From assembly GCF_018320785.1 (NCBI RefSeq), contig NC_054886.1, positions 35,504,020 through 35,568,019 on the forward strand: a stretch of 64,000 bases of DNA, read 5' to 3'. A program made the translations under genes and the position numbers. This DNA comes from Cheilinus undulatus. Its lineage: Eukaryota; Chordata; Actinopteri; Labriformes; Labridae. Shown piece after piece: positions 24,546 through 36,239 of this stretch; position 1 is the first letter of the stretch; the number at the start of each line of letters is the position of its first letter. A model generated the notes under the pieces. The model was given only the letters and a program-made list of their open reading frames with translations. It did not search any database and was not told the origin of the DNA.

Positions 24546-25831
24546 TAAACTTTGACAACATCATTTTTCTTAAGCCCATGAAAGACATAAGGACCCTTTT
24601 CCCTCCATTTTTGTCCATATCGCTGGCCATAGTTCGCAACTTTTGGAAAAGTAGGTGGAACTCCCTTGCTCCTCAGCAGTTCCACCAAAGACAACCAACA
24701 TAAGAGAACGATTGTTGGTATTTGCTTGTTTTGATAATAATGGAGGGATAAAATATGCAGAATTTTTTAATAAGTCATTCTTTTTGGTTTGAAAAAGGAT
24801 TTCTGTTTATCATTTGGGCACCTCCTGTAGGTCTTTGGCTTAGGTACATGAAAAGAGGTGCTTTCTAATATAAGTCCTTATAAAGGTCTCTGCCTGGGGC
24901 CTCAAAATCACTCAGATGATGCCTAGTGAATTATTGATCACTGATACTTGAATGAAGACGTTTCTGTCTGTAGACCAAAACTACAATTTTTATTCCATTG
25001 ATGTACAACTTGATTCTTGTGGAGTTTTGACTTTAATACTATAATCTTAGACATTATTTTTAAATTGTGGGTCTAATACTCGGATCCAAAAGGCCTAGTG
25101 AAACCTCATGAAATTATATATTTCTTCCCCTAATGTAGACAGAGGACTGTCTGAAGAATGTGGATCCAAAGATGTTCAGTGAAAGCATTCCTGATGTCTC
25201 TGTAAAGTCCTTTATGGTTTTGTTTTTACTGACTCTGTCAGTATGTAAATGAAGTGTAACATTAAGCGACTGTTTATTCAAATCAGACGGACAGGTGACC
25301 ATGAACACCTGCGTGCTGAATGTTTATACACTTGAACTTTAACAGACTTTTATTCTATCAACCACTGTAAACACATTCAGTTTGATTAAATGAAAGACAG
25401 TATTCAGGCAAAGAAAAACAAGTCTGATCTGACAGACTGGTTTAACCAATAACATTGTCTGAGCCGTACGAAAAATCTGAAGAAGATTTTGGTGAATGAG
25501 GCTCAGTGTTTGCTGTATAAGAAAAACTTAACTCATCATATTTCAGTTTCTCAGAGGAAAATGTGGGAAAGACGGTTCTTACTGTTAAGCCACCATGTGA
25601 CCTATGACCATTACAGGACGTCCTGTAGGGACAGACCAAGCCAAAGAGCTCCAAATGTTGGCTGTGATGCTGGTGTCACCACAGATAACATTTAACCCTC
25701 TGACCAGGGGTGTCCAAACTTCTGTTTTATTATGAATATGTCCAATATCAGAGCTGGAAGCTGGGGCTTGATTGGTCTGTATGTTCTATTTGGACACTAG
25801 GGGGTGCTGCTGTGTTCTTTCTTCTGAACTT
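24546..25831. other. Non-coding, 3' of the orphan GPCR
   Basis: No exon is supported. Near 25,707 'caggggtgtccaaacttctg' resembles a hAT terminus and may be a fragment in the 3' flank of the minus-strand receptor. Confidence 0.4.
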
Positions 25832-26731
25832 TCATCCTGAGCGGGATGGTCTACGGCCGAGGAGTTTTCCGGCTCGGTGTAGGAACAGCAGAGGTAGAAC
25901 CAAACTGCTGGGCACAGAGAACACTGGGAACGACATGATCACCATGCATTTGTTGTCAAGACTCAGATTTGACTGGGTAAATATCAGACAGGCCATAAAA
26001 AACCCGAAGCATCTCATGTTTAGAGTTCCTAAAATCATCACGATGGTGTTAAAAGCCCTCTGCTTTGATTGGGTATTGGCCCCGCCTCCATCTCCTGGCC
26101 GAGGACGAATCAGAACGCAGATGACAGAGAGACTGAAAAAGGTGATCAAGACCAGGCAGACGGTCCAGAAGGAGAAAGACATGAAGCTGCTGGATCTTCT
26201 TATGACCTCCTGGACTACACCCAAACCAGATAAACTGAACAACCAAGTAACAGCGGCGGAGACGTTTCTGATCATGATCCCGCTCCCTTTTCTCAGCGCC
26301 ATGTAGGTGACCGGGCAGCGAACTGCCAGGAAGTGCTCCAGACACGTAAAGACGTGGAACTGAGTCTGCCCGGGCGTCATGACGGAGTAGAGGTAGACCC
26401 CCGCCATGAGGAGAGCTCTGTCGCTGATGTAGGCGCCGCAGCAGAACAGGCCACACCCCAACAGACCGATGATCTCCATGACGACCATGTTGTAAGTGAA
26501 GAAGTCGCTGTGGCTCACGGTGGGAACGGAGCGTTGCTTCTTCCATCGTTGGTGTCCCATATGGAGGATGATGACGTAGAGAGGGAGGAGGAAGAGGGCG
26601 CTGAAGATGAAGTAAGACGCAAACATGTTGATGCCCGGCCTGTACCACAAACAGAACTCAAACGGTGAGGAAGAGCGGGAGGAGGCGTTAGAGTAATGAG
26701 GAAGATCAGAGGATGAAGAGGTGGATGACAT
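25832..26731 (-). CDS. Orphan seven-transmembrane receptor (fish-type class A GPCR-like)
   Basis: Likely a plasma-membrane receptor of 299 residues in one coding exon; ligand unknown. The start at 26,731 is chosen because a good splice acceptor (polypyrimidine ending CTCTTTCAG) lies 7 bases upstream at 26,738; the longer open frame to 26,971 only reads through intron and a minisatellite. Seen: a Ser-rich N-terminus with an NAS glycosylation site, TM1 about 36-58, a basic loop RWKKQR, a TM3-end FTCLEHFLAVRCPVTY (DRY-like, here EHF), TM4-TM6, and a TM7 ending PSSLVLPLLFLHR in place of NPxxY. The plus-strand gene at 37.8-40.6 kb shares RW(K/R)KQR, TCLE(H/R), (P)TY and PSSLVLP. It may belong to a fish-expanded orphan group; I cannot name an ortholog. 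Confidence 0.8.
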   Translation of the reverse strand: MSSTSSSSDLPHYSNASSRSSSPFEFCLWYRPGINMFASYFIFSALFLLPLYVIILHMGHQRWKKQRSVPTVSHSDFFTYNMVVMEIIGLLGCGLFCCGAYISDRALLMAGVYLYSVMTPGQTQFHVFTCLEHFLAVRCPVTYMALRKGSGIMIRNVSAAVTWLFSLSGLGVVQEVIRRSSSFMSFSFWTVCLVLITFFSLSVICVLIRPRPGDGGGANTQSKQRAFNTIVMILGTLNMRCFGFFMACLIFTQSNLSLDNKCMVIMSFPVFSVPSSLVLPLLFLHRAGKLLGRRPSRSG

Positions 26732-26848
26732 GTTTGTCTGAAAGAGGAGAGACAGAAAAATTAGCAATGATCGGGTTGGAATTTTAGAAAATGAAAATTT
26801 TAAGTAAAGAGACTTATCAGTTTTAGACAGGGGTTTGGTTCTGGTATC

Positions 26849-27055
26849 ATGAAAAGACCAGCATCTGCCAGTCTCAGTCACAGTAGACTGGTATCTGCCA
26901 GTCTCACTCACAGAAGACTGGTATCTGCCAGTCTCACTCACAGAAGACCGGCATCTGCCAGTCTCACTCACAGAAGACGGTATCTGCCAGTCTCACTCAC
27001 AGAAGACCGGCATCTGCCAGTCTCAGTCACAGAAGACCGGCATCTGCCAGTCTGA
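26849..27055. repeat. 30-bp minisatellite in the intron upstream of the orphan GPCR
   Basis: About 6.5 copies of a 30-bp unit ('cagtctcactcacagaag', 'accggcatctgc'). Because 30 is divisible by 3 it gives an in-frame ten-residue repeat (SETGRYQSSV type) fused ahead of the receptor frame. The acceptor at 26,738 indicates it is intronic. Confidence 0.9.
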
Positions 27056-27265
27056 CTTCTTCTGCTGTTTTTTTTTGATAATCTGAGATTTCATGGTTTT
27101 ACACACTGAAAGGACACACAGATTTACTTTTCTTAAAACCTTTACACAGTCATACATAGATGTTGTGAGATAAATCTTCTATCATATTCAGCTGAGATAA
27201 CTGACCGTTCCCATCAAAGATCATACATTTGTAGATTATTACTGAACATTTATCGCTAACCCACC

Positions 27266-28009
27266 TGATCACCGGTGAGACTGAAGGTCCGTCTCCTTCC
27301 TCTGCCTCGGCTCTGTGCTCCAAACATAAATCTGGACTTCTATGACAGGTGGAGGCTGGTGGATTTGCATGAACTGGTTTATCATGCAGTCAAATCAGAT
27401 GTTTGATGTTTGCATTATTCCACAGCTGTGTGGTCGTCCTACCATCAATGATAGCCTTCACATGATCTCACCAGCAAATATCTGCTGCTCTAACACTGTC
27501 GTATGAATATCTGCACTGAACAGAACACTGTGTTGATTTTCTAGTGTTTCTGGTTTTAGGCATGTAGTTTTACCATTAGACATCTGTAGATGATTATTTT
27601 GGGCCTCATGCTCTAAGAGGCTCCAGATAGAAACAATTAAGACATCTAACACTCCACTGATCACCGGTGAGACTGAAGGTCCGTCTCCTTCCTCTGCCTC
27701 GGCTCTGTGCTCCAAACATAAATCTGGACTTCTATGACAGGTGGAGGCTGGTGGATTTGCATGAACTGGTTTATCATGCAGTCAAATCAGATGTTTGATG
27801 TTTGCATTATTCCACAGCTGTGTGGTCGTCCTACCATCAATGATAGCCTTCACATGATCTCACCAGCAAATATCTGCTGCTCTAACACTGTCGTATGAAT
27901 ATCTGCACTGAACAGAACACTGTGTTGATTTTCTAGTGTTTCTGGTTTTAGGCATGTAGTTTTACCATTAGACATCTGTAGATGATTATTTTGGGCCTCA
28001 TGCTCTAAG
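27266..28009. repeat. Tandem duplication of a 352-bp segment
   Basis: 27,266-27,617 and 27,658-28,009 read as the same sequence at an offset of 392, with a 40-bp spacer. I saw no mismatch by eye. It starts with 'tgatcaccggtgagactg' and ends 'gggcctcatgctctaag'. It lies upstream of the minus-strand orphan GPCR, so it may duplicate promoter or 5'UTR sequence. Confidence 0.9.
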
Positions 28010-28799
28010 ACCTTTAAATGACCTGTAACACACCTTGCAGAGCTTTTTCTTGACTTAAACTAAAAAACGTCCCTGAATGAAACACACTGAACGTTCTGAC
28101 GTTGTCATGTGATTGGTTGAGAATAATACGCTTTGAAAAAGATGGCAGAACTTCTTTTGAAAAGGATTCAAAAGAGTAAAAATAAAGGGATTAAAAAGGC
28201 AAAAAAAAATAATAATAATATGGAAATGCAACAAAAAAAATGTAAGAAAACTGTGAAAAGTGGTTAAAGGCACAAAAATGGGTTGAAGAGGCAAAAACAG
28301 GTAAAGAACTAGGGCTGTAAGCAGCACTGATGGGCCCTCGCAGCCCGGCGCGTGTCGAGGTGTGGGCCAGTAAGTGGGACGTAAGCCGCCCAACTTTCAA
28401 CTGGAATAATGAAGAAGCCCCCGTTACCACAGACTCAGTCCACCTTAGAGGGATAGGTGGACACCCCCACAGTATATCTGGCCCACTAACAAGGCAATCT
28501 GATAGGGACTTTCAAAATAAAAGCCTTCTCAAATATGACATAGTCATTGTGAAACTGCCTGACTTTAAAAATGAAATAATTAGGAAAATAATTCATCCCA
28601 CCTTAAATTTTGCTGAGGAGGAAAAGACATTATTTTGTGAATAAAAAGAGAATAAAAGATTAAAAACAAGTATTGGTGCGTTTCTATCTAAATCTGAGCT
28701 TGGTTGGATAAAATCAGTGAAAGGAAGAAAACACTATGACCTTGATTATATGTGGGAAATCTGAAGTAAACCACATGTTGACATTCCTTGAAAAGACTA
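28010..28799. other. Non-coding with A-rich repeat and unknown dispersed sequence
   Basis: 28,130-28,310 carries the complement of the T-rich 'tttttgccactttt' repeat. 28,312-28,450 is GC-richer ('gggccctcgcagcccggcgc') and looks like a dispersed repeat I cannot name. Confidence 0.45.
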
Positions 28800-29696
28800 A
28801 GAATATGTTTTACATTACACTGTTGCCATTTTACACCAATGTTGCCAAATTTTAACCCTTTTTTCATCATTTTTCCCCACAATTTTAACACATTTTTACT
28901 ATTTAACACTTATTTTTGCCCGTTTTAAACCCTTTCCACCGCTTTTTCTGCCTGTTTTTGCCACTTCTGAAACAATTCTTGCCACTTAATCCTAATGTTG
29001 CCTCAGTTGACCCATTATTGCCACTATTAGCCATTTTTTTTACCAATTTCTACACACAATTTGTCATTTTAACCACATTTTACTATTTGATATGCCCATT
29101 TTTGCCAGTTTAACCATTTTTTTTGCCAATATCTACCTTTTAATCTTTCTCAGTTAACCATTTTTTGCCAATTTATGTCAATTTTTATCCTATTTCACCA
29201 AATTTCCACCCATTTTTGCAAATTTAAAGCCATTTCAGAAACTTTTTAACTCCTTTTACCAGTTTATTCCCATTTTGCAATTTTTTATCTATCTTCTGTC
29301 ACTTCTAACTCATTTCTGCTGCTTTTAAAATCCAGTTTCACCATTTTCTCCCACATTTGTTGCCATTATTTACCCATCTATTTAAATTATTATCATTTTT
29401 TTAAGGAAATGGATTTAAATTTTTAAGAGGACTAATTACTACACAGATGATTAAGAAGATCTTTGTTTCTTTGGTAAGAGTGATGAATTTTTCAGCTTAA
29501 ATATAAAACATGGATATCTGGACCATGGTTTTGTTGACCCCCAGTTTGGCTGGGTGGCAGAAAGCTCTCCTATTTACCCACCCTTATTAGGGTGAATAAT
29601 GCATGGCCGTGTTTAACCACCTTCAGGTACTGTGAGGTCCCCGGTCACTGGCACCTTTATTTTTGGGGTTGTGGTCTGAAAAGGTTGAGACCCACT
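28800..29696. mobile_element. hAT-like element, right end with T-rich interior
   Basis: A T-rich interior of 'ccatttttgccactttt'-type degenerate repeats (28,830-29,350) is followed by a right end whose complement reads CAGTGGGTCTCAACCTTTTC (ending at about 29,696), a typical hAT terminus. The left end was not found. Non-coding. Confidence 0.55.
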
Positions 29697-29736
29697 GCTG
29701 TAGAGGACCCCTGACCACAACGACAAGGTCCAAGCC

Positions 29737-29832
29737 CCTCGAAAAACTGTTCTGTGGTCAGAGGAAAACTGTTCTGTGGTCAGAGGAAAACTGTTCTGTG
29801 GTCAGAGGAAAACTGTTCTGTGGTCAGAGGAA
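29737..29832 (+). repeat. 22-bp tandem repeat inside the Tc1-like transposase
   Basis: Four copies of 'aaaactgttctgtggtcaga' plus 'gg'. The unit encodes part of the transposase LWSEE motif, so this is a short expansion of transposon coding sequence. Confidence 0.9.
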
Positions 29833-30859
29833 ACCACAGATGCCGTGGCCTATGGACTAAAGAGGATTTGGAGCATCCAGCTGGTTCTCCTGGCTCAGGT
29901 CTAAAGCCTGCGTCTCTGATGGGATGGGGTTGCATTAGTGCCTATGGCGTGGGCAGCTCTAACATCTGGAAAGGAACTATCAATGCTGAAAGCAGAGAGA
30001 GATTTTAGAGACACATCTGCTCCCATCCAGACAACGACTCTGTCAGGGACGGCCTTGTCCCAACATTTCTGAGACCTGCTGCTGCCGTCAAATTCAACAT
30101 GAGCTCAGTTTCACTTCAAATATCTGGTGCGTTGTTGATGCTCTATGGCAGGGGGTTTCAAAGTGTGTGAGAGTGAGCCCCCCCCAGGAAGAAAGTATTC
30201 ATTCAGTGGACCCCCACCCACAAAAGGATTCAAGTTTAAACAACATTTCAAACATTTCTGTCTGATCTTTAAACATTTTAACATTCATATATTTGGGATA
30301 TTTTGGTTTGCAAACGTCCTTAAACATCTACCTCTCCCTCTTATTCAGTTAGAATGCCATTAAATACCATTTTCATATTTTTGGGGTCATTTTACAACTT
30401 CTTTTTGCCACCTTTTCCCCATTTTATCCCATTTTTGCCCTTTTTCACCCTTTTGCCCGTTTAAACTACCTTTCATCATTTTTTGCTCTTTTTTGCGACG
30501 TCTTTTTGTCACTTTTTCCCAATTTTTACCACTTTTATCCCATTTGTTGCCCCCCCCCCTTTTTTTTAACGGTTCTTGCAACTTTTTGTCCATTTAATAC
30601 CACTTGTTTCCTTTTTGCTGATTTTTGTCACTTTTTGCCATTTTTTTGCCCTTTTGCCGTTACTTACCACTTGTTTCCTCTTTTTCGCCCATTTTTGCCT
30701 CTTCTTTTTGCCATTTTTCCCATTTTTGCCCTTTTTCACAATTTTTTTGCCACTTTTTGTCCATTTAAACGACCTTTTACCATTACATACCACTTGTTTC
30801 CTCTTTTTTTGCCCATTTTTGCCACTCTTGACTGCTTCTTGCCCGTTTTAGTAACTTTG

Positions 30860-33236
30860 TGCTCACAGGGCGATGTGGCCCTGTCTGATCACTGCTGTGT
30901 TTTCTTTGAGAGCTCTATCTCTGTGCACACGAGTAATCAGAGAGAAGTTATCATGAAACGACGCATTACTGAAAACACCAGTGAAATGTTTAACCATCTT
31001 TTTTCCTCCACAGCCACCCTGCCCTGTAGTTCCGTCAGTGAGCTGGTAGATACTTTTAATGCTAAAATGTTAAATGTTATTGACTCCATCGCTCCCATTA
31101 AGTTGAAGGTTGTCTCTAGCAAGAAAAGATCTCCATGGAGAAATGCCACGGTGGTGAAAAATGAAAAAGAGAGTGTCCAGATTCATTTTGACATCTATAA
31201 AGAGAAACTTCACACTTATAATCTACAGCTGAGGAATGCCAGGCAGTCCTTCTTCTCTGACATGATCACCAGAAACAAGAATAATGCTCCAGTTTTGTTT
31301 TCTACTGTTGAGAGATTAACAAACCCCCCTGTGTCCATAGCACCTGAACTTCATTCTGCCAGGGCCTGCAATGAATTTGCTTCTTTCTTTAGAGAGAAAA
31401 TTCAGAATGTTAGACTGGCAGTGAGTCCATCCACACCAGGATCAGGATCTGTGCTATGTCCATTTAAAAACAACTTAAACACCATGACACAGTTTAATCC
31501 AATCAATGACAAAAATCTGGAGGACATTTTACACCAACTGAACTCCTCCTACTGCCGTCTGGATGTTTTAACCACAGATTTTTTTCAGAAAGGTCTCACA
31601 TGTCATGACATCCGATCTGTTACAGATCATAAACACGTCTCTGATCTCAGGAGTCTTCCCACAGACCCTGAAAACAGCTGTTATTAAGCCACTCTTAAAA
31701 AAGAACAATCTAGAGAAGACCTTAACGAATAACTACAGGCTGATATCAAACCTTCCTTTTTTAAGTGAAATTACTGAAAAGACTCAACAGCTAAATTACT
31801 TTCTAACACTGAACAAGTGCTTTAATGTCTTCCAGTCAGGTTTTAGACCACATCACAGCACTGAGACCGCTCTGGTCCACATCACAGCACTGAGACCGCT
31901 CTGGTCCACATCACAGCACTGAGACCGCTCTGGTCCACATCACAGCACTGAGACCGCTCTGGTCCACATCACAGCACTGAGACCGCTCTGGTCCACATCA
32001 CAGCACTGAGACCGCTCTGGTCTAGGTGTTTAATGACATTCACTTAAACACAGACCATGGCAGAACTTCAGTCTTAGTGTTATTGGACCTCAGTGCTGCA
32101 TTCAACACAGGCGACCATAATATATTACTTGACCGACTGGAAAATTGGGTGGGACTGTCTGGCACAGTTCTTGATTGGTTTGCATCCTACTTAAAGGACA
32201 GGGATTATTTTGTGTCAGTAGGTAACTTCAAATCTGAGCAGACCAGAATCACATGTGGAGTTCCCCAAGGCTCCATCCTGGGACCTCTTCTGTTTAACAT
32301 CTACATGCTTCCACTCGCTCAGATCATAGAAAACAACAAAATAAACTACCATAACTATGCAGATGACACACAGCTCTACATTTCAATGTCCCCAGGGGAC
32401 TATAGCCCCATACAAGCACTGGGTAAATGCATGGAACAAATTACTGAGTGGATGTGCCATAATTTTCTTCAGTTAAACAGAGAAAAAACTGAGGTAGTTG
32501 TTTTTGGACCCAAGGAGGACTCTCTTAAAATCAGCATTCAGCTCCAGTCACTTCAGTTAAAAACCTCAGACCAGGCCATGAATTTATCATAAAACAATTC
32601 AGACATGAATTTTAAACAACCTTTAAAACTGGTCCATAAAAACAATCGCAAAGTCAGACAGCTGCAGCTGATCCAGAATGCTGCTGCTCGAGTCCTCACT
32701 AAGACCAAGAGAGTGGACCACATCAGTCCTGTCCTGAGGTCTCTACACTGGCTCCCTGTCTCTCAGAGAGTAGACTTTAAGATCCTCCTGTTAGGTTATA
32801 AAGCTCTGAATGGTTTAGGCCCAAAATACATCAGAGACCTTCTAGTCCAGTATGAACCATCCAGACCACTCAGGTGGTCTGGTACAGGTCTGCTGTGTCC
32901 CTAAAGTCAGAACCAAACATGGAGAATCAGCGTTCAGTTTCTATGCTCCGTATATCTGGAACAAACTCCCAGAAAACATCAGGTCTGCTGAGAGTCTGAG
33001 TTCTTTTAAATCAAGGTTGAAGACTCACCTGTTCACTGCTGCCTTTGACTAAAAACTTCTTACCTTTCTAATTTTCCATCTTTGCTCCAACTCTGCACTG
33101 TAGCGTTTACTCTAATATCTGTTTTTATCTTTCACTGTTCCTGTTCCCTTTGTCAGTGTATTTAATGACCAGTGTGACGCACTTTGGACTGCCTTGTTGC
33201 TGAGGTGTGCTTTACAAATAAACTTGTCTTGCCTTT
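30860..33236 (+). mobile_element. L2-type LINE, 5'-truncated and broken
   Basis: The fragments give endonuclease-end text (ALSDHCCVFF), then reverse transcriptase: [76 protein letters not shown] and [12 protein letters not shown], then the thumb end QLIQNAAARVLT and YIWNKLPENIR. The LDLSAAF and YADD segments hold the catalytic aspartates. The frame breaks at several points, including a 29-bp repeat at 31,849-32,022. The 3' end is 'tttacaaataaacttgtc'. Inactive copy. Confidence 0.88.
31849..32022 (+). repeat. 29-bp tandem repeat within the L2 reverse transcriptase
   Basis: Six copies of a 29-bp unit ('cacatcacagcactgagacc', 'gctctggtc') expand the codons of the conserved HSTETALV motif. Each copy shifts the frame. 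Confidence 0.93.
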
Positions 33237-34133
33237 TTTTGTCACTTTTCACCCATTTCTGCTACTTTCTGACCATGTTTCCACTCTTTCTCCCCATTTT
33301 CGACCCTTTTCACCCATTTTTGCTGCTTTTTGACCATTTTTTTAACCACCTTTACCCTATGGCTACTTCAAGCTGGTTTTGCCACTTTTCCCCATTTTTC
33401 CCACTTTTTTCCCATTTTTGCCGTTTTTCCCATTTAAACTACCTTTCATCATTAAATATCCTTTTTTTCCCAATTTTTGCCACTTTCATGCCCTTTTTTT
33501 GTTCTTTTTCCTTTTTTTTTAAATCATTTTTGAGACTTGTCTATTTTAACCACCTTTTTCCATTACATACCACTTGTTTCCTCTTTATTGCCCATTTTTG
33601 CCACTCTTGACTGCTTTTGCCCATTTTAGTCACTTTTCACTCACTTTTTTGTCACTTCTCACCCATTTCTGCTTCTTTCTGACCATTTTTCCACTTTTTC
33701 CACCCCTTTTCACCCATATTTTGCTGTTTTTTGACCATTTTTGCCACCCTAACCTATTTTTATTGCTACTTCCAGCTGTTTTTGCCTCTTTTCACCTCTG
33801 AGATTGTGGTTTTTGCAAATGTGTTTTCAACAGTTTTGCTCTTTAGTTGAGTATCACTGCTCTATAGCATAGTCCCTATAGTAACTATAAGTCTATCCAT
33901 GTTGCTCCATGCACAGCAGAGGTTAGCAAAGCAATCACCTTTTCTCTGGTTTATGGTTTATGAAGCTCTGTGGCGCCCCCCAGGGGAGGCCCGCCTCACA
34001 CTGTGTAAACCACTGCTCTATTTTCAATCAAATTTGGGTTTGTGAGATTTGACAATCATGGAATTCTGTCTATATTCACCTTTTATACAGTGTCCCAGCT
34101 TTTTTGGAATCTGGGCTGTCAAAGGAACATGGA

Positions 34134-35060
34134 CAATGGTGAAAGCTTTCACTTTTACCCTCTAATCAGTGACCTTTATTCTGAAATTAAATCTTGTTGC
34201 ACGTTTTGATTTTGGCTGGTGAAAATAGTTTTTCGATACTTTGAAGAGGTTCTAAGAGTCCTGGACCTCAGCAGGAACTTAGCCACGTTAGCACAAATTC
34301 TAGGTGTTGATAGTTATTAACACCTCAAACATCATCAGTACTGAGAATTAAAAATGTAAGACTGAGCGTCATGTCTCTCTGCAAGGATAAATGTGGCCGT
34401 AGTTATTTCCATAGAATAACAATCACAAACACCAGTGACTGATGGCTGTTGGTTTAGTATCAGGATAAAAACAACAACGCTCTGCCCTCAACACTCAGAC
34501 TACCCAAGGATTACCAGGGCATGCTGGGACACAGGAACAAAACAATCGAGTAAAGGTGGGCTTCATCGTCTTATTTCGATCTTAATCGTTTATTTTAATG
34601 TAGAAGTTTGTGTATTAAAGGGACGTTAATGTCTAATAATGCAAAGTAATGAAAAACTAAACAGCTGTGGATGAAGATGTTTGGATTGTTAGGATGAAGG
34701 TAAAATATCAGTAAATACAGAGAAGCCTGACTGTCGATTTAAAAGTCAAAGTTACTCAGAACAGAAATACTCATAAAAACATTTAAATGTGTTTTTGTTG
34801 AGGTTTTCCCGGGCTACCTGCCTCCTTTCATCGATGGTTTAAGCGGGCAGTAAAGGGAAACAGGAGGTTCAGGTCAGGACTGTGACAGAACAGGTGGGTC
34901 AGAGGGAGGCGCTCTGGGGCCATCTGGTGGAGAGGAGGAGAATAGTTATTTCCAGATGGTCAGGATTACATGAGGAGGATTCTGACCATTCTAGGATGTT
35001 CTACACTTCAAAGCTGCCATCGTTGTAAACAGTCCATTGTGTTTGCAGTAGTAATGTCAT
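34134..35060. other. Non-coding spacer
   Basis: No exon, RNA gene or transposon end recognised between two transposons. Confidence 0.4.
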
Positions 35061-35062
35061 TA

Positions 35063-36046
35063 CACCGTGTTCCACATTATTATGCAAATGACATTGTTCT
35101 CTTTTTTTGCTAAATATTTATGCAAATGAGAATATTGAAAATGAAAACATGAGATATTTCATGAAAAATTAATTGTGATCATCATACCGTGAAGGAATTT
35201 GTGTCTGATTCAGAGCACAGACGGGTTTGTGCAGATAAAGACATCATGAGGAAGGTTTCTGACGGACAAATTCATCAGATTAAGAGAGCAGATGCTAAAA
35301 TACCATTACAAAGCAGCAAACAGGGATTTGAAGCTGCTGGTGCCTCTGGAGTCCCACCAACCTCAAGGTGTAGGATCCTCCAGAGGCTTGCAGTCGTGTA
35401 TAAACCTACTATTCAGCCCCCCCTAACCAATGCTCACAAGCAGAAACGGTTGCAGTGGGCCCAGAAATACATGAAGACTCATTTTCAAACAGTCTTGTTG
35501 ACTGAAGAGTGCCGTGCAACCCTGGATGGTCCAGATGGAGGAGTAGTGGATGGTTGGTGGATGGCCACCATGTCCCAACAAGGCTGTGACATCAGCAAGG
35601 AGGGGGCGGAGTCATGTTCTGGGCCGGATTCATGAGGAGAGAGCTGGTAGACCCCTTTGGGGTCCCTGAAGGTGTGAAAATGACCTCGGCAAAGTATGTA
35701 GAGTTTCTGACCGACTTTTTTCTTCCATGGTCCAAAAAGAAGAACCGTGCCTTCTGTAGCAAATGACCTTCATGCATGACAATGCTCCATCTCATGCTGC
35801 AAAGAATCCCTCTGTGTCATTGGCTGCTATGGGCATAAAAGGAGAGAAACTCATGGTGTGGCCCCCATCCTCCCCTGACCTTTAACCCTGTTGAGAACCT
35901 TTGGAGCATCCTCAAGCTAAAGATCTATGAAGGTGGGAGGCAGTTCACATCAAAACAGCAGCTCTGGGAGGATATTCTGACATTTGCATCAATATTTAGG
36001 AAAATAAGAGAAAAAAGTCATTTGCATAATAATGTGGAATGTGGTG
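35063..36046 (+). mobile_element. Tc1/mariner-superfamily element with both ends
   Basis: The terminal inverted repeats are about 31 bp ('ttccacattattatgcaaat' at left; complement at 36,019-36,040) and are flanked by TA (35,061-35,062 and 36,047-36,048). Inside, 35,189-35,635 encodes a broken Tc1-type transposase: helix-turn-helix text (SGVPPTSRCRILQR), LQWAQKYMKTH, and a degraded catalytic part. Frame breaks follow 35,600, so the copy is dead but its ends are intact. Confidence 0.85.
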
Positions 36047-36239
36047 TATTTCCAGACAACTATTAGCATAGAGAAAAATGTCCGCCAATCATTGACCTTT
36101 AGATTGACTCGCCATTTGACCAGTTGGTACCTTTCTTACTTTGTCTATAGCCTAAGAAGAAGGCCTGGGTTTGAGGGAAGTGCCCGCCTCTCTTGTGATG
36201 TCACCACCCCAGCCATATAAGGACTAGCTTTTTTTTTGT

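Larger units (their letters stand above)
30149..34015. mobile_element. hAT-like element of 3.9 kb carrying an L2 LINE
   Basis: The left end CAGGGGGTTTCAAAGTGTG and the right end, reversed, CAGTGGTTTACACAGTGTGA are imperfect inverted repeats, each followed by G-rich or C-rich text. The flanks are ctctatgg (30,141-30,148) and ctctattt (34,016-34,023), 6 of 8 alike. The interior is T-rich 'tttttgccactttt' repeats (30,380-30,860 and 33,236-33,800), split by the LINE. No transposase. Confidence 0.7.
29697..34133 (+). mobile_element. Degenerate Tc1-like transposon, split by a hAT element
   Basis: 29,697-30,148 encodes degenerate transposase text: LWSEE, LWTKEDLEHPA, SLMGWGCISAYG and IWKGTINAE. 34,016-34,133 resumes with the element's tail, 'acagtgtcccagcttttttgg' type sequence (34,089-34,110). 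Between them lies the 30,149-34,015 hAT element. Much of the transposase is deleted; non-functional. Confidence 0.7.

Noticed and set aside
26732-26971. N-terminal extension of the orphan GPCR
   Set aside because: A good splice acceptor lies just before the ATG at 26,731, and the extension is minisatellite plus intron.
30506-30850. N-terminal part of the 393-codon frame (Phe/Leu-rich)
   Set aside because: Translation of T-rich hAT interior; only the part after about 30,860 is LINE coding sequence.
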